Shown: in pieces, positions 6,224 to 10,000 of the stretch | Numbering within the stretch: the first letter of the stretch is position 1 | Layout of the letters: each line of letters starts with the position of its first letter | NCBI GenBank assembly: GCA_020216925.1 | Contig: JAIWOL010000071.1 | Span: 1 to 10,000, forward strand | Direction: 5' to 3' | Source of the DNA: Thiobacillus sp. | GTDB taxonomy: Bacteria > Pseudomonadota > Gammaproteobacteria > Burkholderiales > Thiobacillaceae | Length of the DNA stretch: 10,000 nucleotides | Program-made: the position numbers and the translations under genes | The notes under the pieces: generated by a model | Database searches by the model: none | Told to the model about the DNA's origin: nothing | The model's input: only the letters and a program-made list of their open reading frames with translations

Positions 6224-7114
6224 ATGCCTTGGCAATCCCTCCGTCTCCTCGTCGATTCCAGGACCGCAGAACCGCTGTCCGACGCGCTGATGGAAGCCGG
6301 CGCGCTGTCTGTGTCACTGGAAGACGCGGATGCAGGCACGGTCGATGAAACGCCGCTGTTCGGCGAGCCCGACCACCCCACGGCCGAGTTATGGCAGCGC
6401 AGTATCGCCGCCGTGCTCTTTGACATGGACGCCGACGTGGCGGCGATCCTCGCGCAGGCTGCGCACGCCATCGGCGCCCCCGCCCCCAGTGTCTACAGCG
6501 TGGAAACCGTGGCGGACGCGGACTGGGTACGCCTCACCCAGTCGCAGTTCGATCCCATTCCTGTTTCACCCCGCCTGTGGATCGTGCCGACCTGGCACGA
6601 TGCGCCCGACGCCCGCGCAATCAACCTGAGACTCGACCCCGGCCTCGCCTTCGGCACCGGCAGCCACCCCACCACCCGGCTCTGCCTGCGCTGGCTGGAT
6701 GCCAACCTCCGGGGCGGCGAAACCGTACTGGATTATGGCTGCGGCTCGGGCATCCTCGCCATCGCCGCCGCCAGACTGGGGGCTGCCCAGGTCGACGGCA
6801 TCGATATCGACCCACAGGCAATCACGGCTTCCAATGACAACGCCGCCCTGAACGAAGTCCCCGCCCGCTTCGGATTGCCCGGCACATTGCCGGAACAGGC
6901 GTACGACATCGTCGTCGCCAACATTCTCACCAATCCCCTGAAAGCCATGGCGCCCCTGCTCGCCGCCAAGGTGCGGCAGGAAGGGAAACTGGTGCTGTCG
7001 GGAATTCTGCTCGAACAGGCCGAGGAGGTGATGGCGATCTACCGTCAATGGTTCAACTTCGACCCGCACGCAGCCGACGAAGGCTGGGTACGCCTGTCCG
7101 GAACACGAAAATGA
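6224..7114 (+). CDS. prmA: ribosomal protein L11 methyltransferase
   Basis: PrmA uses S-adenosylmethionine to methylate ribosomal protein L11. The 296-residue length is typical. The N-terminal substrate-recognition part (about 1-95) is less conserved. The class I methyltransferase domain shows the PrmA signature LDPGLAFGTGSHPTTRLCL (137-155), motif I VLDYGCGSGILAIAA (168-182), the acidic strand VDGIDIDP (190-197) and the NILTNPL motif (233-239). It follows accC after 57 bp with no evident Shine-Dalgarno. Its stop codon overlaps the next start as ATGA, indicating translational coupling to the zinc-ribbon gene. Confidence 0.96.
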   Translation: MPWQSLRLLVDSRTAEPLSDALMEAGALSVSLEDADAGTVDETPLFGEPDHPTAELWQRSIAAVLFDMDADVAAILAQAAHAIGAPAPSVYSVETVADADWVRLTQSQFDPIPVSPRLWIVPTWHDAPDARAINLRLDPGLAFGTGSHPTTRLCLRWLDANLRGGETVLDYGCGSGILAIAAARLGAAQVDGIDIDPQAITASNDNAALNEVPARFGLPGTLPEQAYDIVVANILTNPLKAMAPLLAAKVRQEGKLVLSGILLEQAEEVMAIYRQWFNFDPHAADEGWVRLSGTRK

Positions 7115-8136
7115 ACTACCGCGCCGCCTGCCCCCACTGCGCAAGCGTGTTCCGGCTGGGCGACGACCAGCTGGCCGCCGCGCAGGGCTGGGTGCAGTGC
7201 GGGGTTTGCGGCGCGGCGTTCGATGCGCGGCTGTCGCTGCGTCTGGAAGACGGCTCGACCCTGCCGCACGTCATCGAACCCGCCCCCACCACGCCGCCTG
7301 CCACGTCCCGGCCTGAAACCCGCCCGGCCGAGACGGTCGCCGAAGTCCAGCCCGCGCCGCCGGACGCGACAGGCGAAGCCGGCGCACTTTCCGCCCCGGC
7401 GGACGATGCGGCGTCGGCCACAGCCATCGGCCTGCCTCACGGCGTCCGCGAACGCGAAGACCCCCTCGAACTGCCGTCGATCATCCTCATCGACCCCAAC
7501 CTGCCCGGCAACGACGAACCCGGGCCCATGCCGGATATCCGCCCGGAGCCCGCGCCCGCCCCGGCGGCCACCCTCCCGCCGCCCAGCGTGCCCGCACCTT
7601 CGGCCCCAGCCGCCGCGCGCATCGAATACGCCCACCCCGCCCCCGTTCGACCTGCACGCCGTCGCGCCCGCAAACCCTGGCTCGGCGGACTGGCCGCACT
7701 GCTGCTCAGCCTGGCCCTGTTTGCACAACTCGCCTGGTTTCAGCGCGACCGCCTCGCCACGCAATTTCCGCAGCTGCGGCCTGCGCTCGAACAGGCATGC
7801 GCGCAGCTGGGCTGCACGCTTTCCCTGCCCAAACAGCTCGACCAGATCCGCATCGTCGGTTCAGACCTCACCACCGAAGCCAGCGGCCAGCTACGCCTCG
7901 ACCTCACCCTCGGCAACCGCGCCCGCCATGCCATGGCGTGGCCAGTGCTGGTGCTCACCCTCACCGACCAGGCCGGCCGGCCGCTGGCCCGGCGCAGCTT
8001 TGCCCCCAGCGAATATCTGGCCGACGCCAGCCGCATCCGTGCCGGCATGCCTGCAACCGCCGAACAGGCTCTCAGCCTGCCGCTGGCCGTGCAAGACCTG
8101 GCTCCGATGGGCTTCGATCTGCGGCTCGCCTACTAA
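7111..8136 (+). CDS. zinc-ribbon and DUF3426 domain membrane protein
   Basis: The product has 341 residues when begun at the ATG that overlaps the prmA stop. An MJ0042-type zinc ribbon is formed by Cys7, Cys10, Cys30 and Cys33 (CPHC...CGVC). A long acidic, Pro/Ala-rich and probably disordered linker covers about 55-180. A basic patch PARRRARK precedes one transmembrane helix (about 190-210), so the zinc ribbon should be cytoplasmic. The C-terminal DUF3426 domain (about 220-341) would be periplasmic, with Cys230 and Cys235 as a possible disulfide pair. The function is unknown. Genes of this type commonly follow prmA in Betaproteobacteria. An in-frame extension to 7048 would overlap prmA by 67 bp and is rejected, because the ATGA start places the zinc-ribbon cysteines normally. 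Confidence 0.88.
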   Translation: MNYRAACPHCASVFRLGDDQLAAAQGWVQCGVCGAAFDARLSLRLEDGSTLPHVIEPAPTTPPATSRPETRPAETVAEVQPAPPDATGEAGALSAPADDAASATAIGLPHGVREREDPLELPSIILIDPNLPGNDEPGPMPDIRPEPAPAPAATLPPPSVPAPSAPAAARIEYAHPAPVRPARRRARKPWLGGLAALLLSLALFAQLAWFQRDRLATQFPQLRPALEQACAQLGCTLSLPKQLDQIRIVGSDLTTEASGQLRLDLTLGNRARHAMAWPVLVLTLTDQAGRPLARRSFAPSEYLADASRIRAGMPATAEQALSLPLAVQDLAPMGFDLRLAY

Positions 8137-8148
8137 CCCTGCGGGGTG

Positions 8149-8177
8149 TGGTTCGCGCCGCACTTCTTCGGTATAGT
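8149..8177 (+). promoter_or_regulatory. candidate promoter of the glycine operon
   Basis: TATAGT at 8172-8177 matches the -10 consensus at five of six positions and would start transcription near 8184, just before the first riboswitch helix at 8188. At 17-bp spacing the -35 hexamer (TGGTTC, 8149-8154) is poor, so an activator may help. Position relative to the riboswitch is the main support. Confidence 0.45.
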
Positions 8178-8187
8178 TCGGCTTCCC

Positions 8188-8263
8188 GTTGCGGGAGAGC
8201 GCGGCAACCGCCGCCGCCGAAGGCGCAATTCACCCGGAATCGATCAGGCAAAAGGACCGCAAC
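8188..8263 (+). promoter_or_regulatory. glycine riboswitch, aptamer 1
   Basis: P1 is a perfect 7-bp helix (8188-8194 with 8257-8263). Conserved glycine-aptamer words occur in order: GGGAGAG (8193-8199), GCCGAAGGCGCAA (8216-8228) and ATCAGGCAAAAGGACC (8243-8258). The P2 3' strand reads CGATC (8241-8245) rather than the usual CTCTC, so two of five pairs against GAGAG (8195-8199) become G/A mismatches. This aptamer is joined to the second by a 23-nt linker. It senses glycine in the nascent leader of the gcvT transcript. Confidence 0.93.
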
Positions 8264-8286
8264 TCCCGGATTCACGCCGGGTATCA

Positions 8287-8386
8287 CTCTGGAGAGCGCA
8301 GTGCGGGCATGGCCCGGCTACTGCCACCGAAGGGGCAGCGGACGGCTGAGCAGCCTGCCGTAATCTCTCAGGTACCAAGGACAGAG
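8287..8386 (+). promoter_or_regulatory. glycine riboswitch, aptamer 2
   Basis: P1 is CTCTG (8287-8291) with CAGAG (8382-8386). P2 is GAGAG (8292-8296) with CTCTC (8365-8369), fully paired here. The core words ACCGAAGGGGCAG (8326-8338) and CTCTCAGGTACCAAGGAC (8365-8382) are typical of the second aptamer in tandem glycine riboswitches. The 3' side of P1 directly abuts the terminator stem, so ligand binding can be coupled to termination. Confidence 0.94.
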
Positions 8387-8420
8387 GGGTGAAGCGCATC
8401 CGGCGCTTCACCCTTTTTTT
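8387..8420 (+). terminator. riboswitch-controlled intrinsic terminator
   Basis: A perfect 11-bp stem (8387-8397 with 8403-8413) with loop ATCCG is followed by seven T residues. This is the strongest terminator in the window. It sits between the second aptamer and the gcvT start, so it is the expression platform. The T-run can also pair, with G-U pairs, to AGAG (8383-8386) in P1 of aptamer 2, which would let terminator and P1 compete. Confidence 0.93.
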
Positions 8421-8436
8421 GATTCTGGTACCGCAC

Positions 8437-9531
8437 ATGACAACGCAAGCCGCACTCAAAACCACGCCGCTCAACGCCATCCACCGTGAATCCGGCGCAA
8501 AGATGGTCGACTTCGGCGGCTGGGACATGCCGCTCCACTACGGCTCGCAAATCGAGGAACACCACGTGGTACGCACCGGTTGCGGGCTGTTCGACGTGTC
8601 GCACATGCTGCCGCTGGATATTCGCGGCGACAACGTGCGCGCGTTCTTGCGCCGCCTGGTCGCCAACAACGTCGATAAACTGCAGGTCTCGGGCAAGGCG
8701 TTGTACTCGTGCATGTTGAACGAGAGCGGCGGCGTGATCGACGACCTCATCATCTATTTCATGGACGAATCGTGGTTCCGCCTGGTGGTGAACGCCGGCA
8801 CGGCGGACAAGGATCTCGCGTGGATGGACAAGCAAAACGCCGAGTGGGGCACGAATCTCACGCTCACGCCGCGCCGCGATCTGGCGATGGTCGCCATCCA
8901 GGGCCCGAAAGCCGCCGAAGTGCTGAACAACGCGCTGCCCGGCGTGGACAGCATCACCCGCACGCTCAAACCCTTCAACGCCGCCGCGATGGGCGAGATG
9001 TTCGTCGCGCGCACGGGCTACACCGGCGAAGACGGCTTCGAAGTGATGATTCTCGCCAAATCGGCCCCCATGTTCTGGCGCGCGCTGGTCGAAGCGGGCG
9101 GTCAGCCCATCGGTCTGGGCGCACGCGACACGCTGCGGCTCGAAGCCGGCATGAATCTCTACGGCCAGGACATGGACGAAACCACCAGCCCGCTCGAATC
9201 CGGCCTCGCGTGGACGGTCGACCTGAAGACCGAACGCGATTTCGTTGGCCGCCGCGCACTCGAATCGAGCGAGCTGTCGAAGCAGATGGTCGGGCTGGTG
9301 TTGCTCGACAAAGGCGTCCTGCGCAGTCATCAAAAAGTGCTGACAAGACACGGCGAAGGCGAAATCACCTCCGGCACGTTCTCGCCGACGATGCAGCAGT
9401 CGATCGCGCTCGCGCGCATCCCGATGGGCATCGCGCCGGGGGAAGAAGTCGACGTCGAAATCCGCGACAAAAAGCTGCGCGCGAAAGTGGTGAAGTATCC
9501 GTTCGTGCGCAACGGCAAAATTCTGGTTTGA
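8437..9531 (+). CDS. gcvT: glycine cleavage T protein, aminomethyltransferase
   Basis: GcvT moves the methylene unit from the aminomethyl-lipoyl H protein to tetrahydrofolate and releases ammonia. The 364-residue length is typical. Motifs include [15 protein letters not shown] (23-37), GLFDVSHM (50-57), GGVIDDLI (98-105, holding the likely catalytic Asp102), [12 protein letters not shown] (192-203), [20 protein letters not shown] (226-245) and [11 protein letters not shown]. The start at 8437 gives a canonical N-terminus. An in-frame GTG at 8389 lies inside the terminator and is rejected. No clear Shine-Dalgarno precedes the ATG, only GATTCTGG between terminator and start. Expression should be set by the glycine riboswitch. 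gcvH follows after 79 bp. Confidence 0.97.
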   Translation: MTTQAALKTTPLNAIHRESGAKMVDFGGWDMPLHYGSQIEEHHVVRTGCGLFDVSHMLPLDIRGDNVRAFLRRLVANNVDKLQVSGKALYSCMLNESGGVIDDLIIYFMDESWFRLVVNAGTADKDLAWMDKQNAEWGTNLTLTPRRDLAMVAIQGPKAAEVLNNALPGVDSITRTLKPFNAAAMGEMFVARTGYTGEDGFEVMILAKSAPMFWRALVEAGGQPIGLGARDTLRLEAGMNLYGQDMDETTSPLESGLAWTVDLKTERDFVGRRALESSELSKQMVGLVLLDKGVLRSHQKVLTRHGEGEITSGTFSPTMQQSIALARIPMGIAPGEEVDVEIRDKKLRAKVVKYPFVRNGKILV

Positions 9532-9541
9532 CAGCGGCATT

Positions 9542-9571
9542 GAGGCGCAAGCGGGTCTCCTGCCCGGCCTC
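9542..9571. other. bulged hairpin between gcvT and gcvH
   Basis: GAGGC (9542-9546) pairs with GCCTC (9567-9571), and inside it CGGG (9552-9555) pairs with CCCG (9563-9566). A 5-nt one-sided bulge lies between the two helices. A T-run comes only 18 bp later (9590-9594), so it is not a standard terminator. It may set the relative stability of the gcvT and gcvH parts of the mRNA. Confidence 0.35.
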
Positions 9572-9610
9572 TATAGACCTCTCTGTAACTTTTTATTGAT
9601 TGGAGTCCCC

Positions 9611-10000
9611 ATGTCCATCCCCGCAGACCTCAAATACACCCCGTCCCACGAATGGGTGCGCGTCGAAGCCGACGGCACGCTGACCGTCGGCATCACCCAC
9701 CACGCGCAGGATCTGCTCGGCGACATGGTGTTCATCGAAAACCCCGCCGTCGGTCGCGTGCTGAATAAAGGCGAAGAGTGCGCCGTAGTCGAATCGGTCA
9801 AGGCCGCGTCCGACGTGTACGCGCCGGTGGCGGGCGAAGTCGTCGCGACCAACGGCGACACCGAATCCCGCCCCGAGACCGTCAACACCGACGCCTACGC
9901 CGCGTGGATGTTCAAGCTCAAGCCCGCCGACCCCGCCAGCGTCGGCGAACTGCTGGACGCCGCGGCGTATCAGAAGCTGGTCGAATCGGAAGCGCATTGA
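9611..10000 (+). CDS. gcvH: glycine cleavage H protein, lipoyl carrier
   Basis: GcvH shuttles the aminomethyl group and electrons between the P, T and L proteins on a lipoyl arm. The protein is complete at 129 residues, its stop codon being the last three bases of the window. Motifs are [11 protein letters not shown] (9-19), [17 protein letters not shown] (27-43) and the lipoylation site [20 protein letters not shown], with Lys64 as the modified lysine. TGGAG at 9601-9605 supports the ATG at 9611 over a TTG at 9596. It belongs to the riboswitch-controlled operon; gcvP is expected next, outside the window. Confidence 0.97.
   Translation: MSIPADLKYTPSHEWVRVEADGTLTVGITHHAQDLLGDMVFIENPAVGRVLNKGEECAVVESVKAASDVYAPVAGEVVATNGDTESRPETVNTDAYAAWMFKLKPADPASVGELLDAAAYQKLVESEAH

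Noticed and set aside
7048..7110. Longer start for the zinc-ribbon/DUF3426 protein
   Set aside because: It lies inside prmA in another frame and puts 21 basic residues before the zinc ribbon. The ATGA overlap at 7111 is the natural start.
7223..8176. 317-codon plus-strand frame within the DUF3426 gene
   Set aside because: It is a shifted reading of the Pro/Ala-rich linker, Pro/Ser/Arg-rich without motifs.
8146..8392. Short open frames over the 8137-8436 region
   Set aside because: The sequence is explained by a tandem glycine riboswitch, and the frames have no coding features.
8389..8436. GTG at 8389 as gcvT start, adding a hydrophobic N-terminus
   Set aside because: These codons are the riboswitch terminator hairpin and T-run. 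The hydrophobic look comes from the T-run, and GcvT is cytosolic.

Overview
The window is a GC-rich stretch of a proteobacterial chromosome. It is most likely a betaproteobacterium, possibly a sulfur-oxidising or Thiobacillus-like one. That placement is an inference from three things: the gene order tlpA-like, aroQ, accB, accC, prmA, zinc-ribbon/DUF3426 protein, which is familiar from Betaproteobacteria; a tandem glycine riboswitch in front of gcvT; and the exported rhodanese and DUF302 proteins on the left. All convincing genes lie on the plus strand. No tRNA, rRNA, CRISPR array, transposase or integrase is visible.

Left part (1-3693): an accessory, envelope-directed block. It opens with a 23-bp tandem repeat running into the 5' end of a c-type cytochrome-like gene whose normal signal peptide is not visible. 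The cytochrome gene overlaps a secreted rhodanese-like gene. A secreted DUF302 protein follows, then two tandem genes for exported, extremely methionine-rich low-complexity proteins (about 39% and 22% Met in the predicted mature chains), and then a membrane-anchored TlpA/ResA-type thioredoxin. Every complete gene here has a signal peptide or membrane anchor, so the block acts in the periplasm or envelope. A thiol-redox, metal or oxidant-buffering theme is plausible but unproven. The methionine-rich pair is the least familiar element of the window.

Middle part (3766-8136): conserved housekeeping genes. aroQ (shikimate pathway) overlaps accB; accB and accC encode the biotin carrier and biotin carboxylase subunits of acetyl-CoA carboxylase; prmA encodes the ribosomal protein L11 methyltransferase; and a zinc-ribbon/DUF3426 membrane protein starts within the prmA stop codon (ATGA overlap).

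Right part (8137-10000): the start of a glycine-cleavage operon. A TATAGT -10 element leads into a two-aptamer glycine riboswitch and an intrinsic terminator, then gcvT and gcvH; gcvP would be expected just beyond the window. Aptamer 1 has an unusual tandem G/A mismatch in P2. It also contains an 11-nt segment that copies the terminator 3' strand at 9 of 11 positions, a possible regulatory switch element.

Stretches without genes are short. The longest, 8137-8436, is filled by the promoter, riboswitch and terminator. The 150-bp gap at 1893-2042 holds a small hairpin and a candidate promoter.
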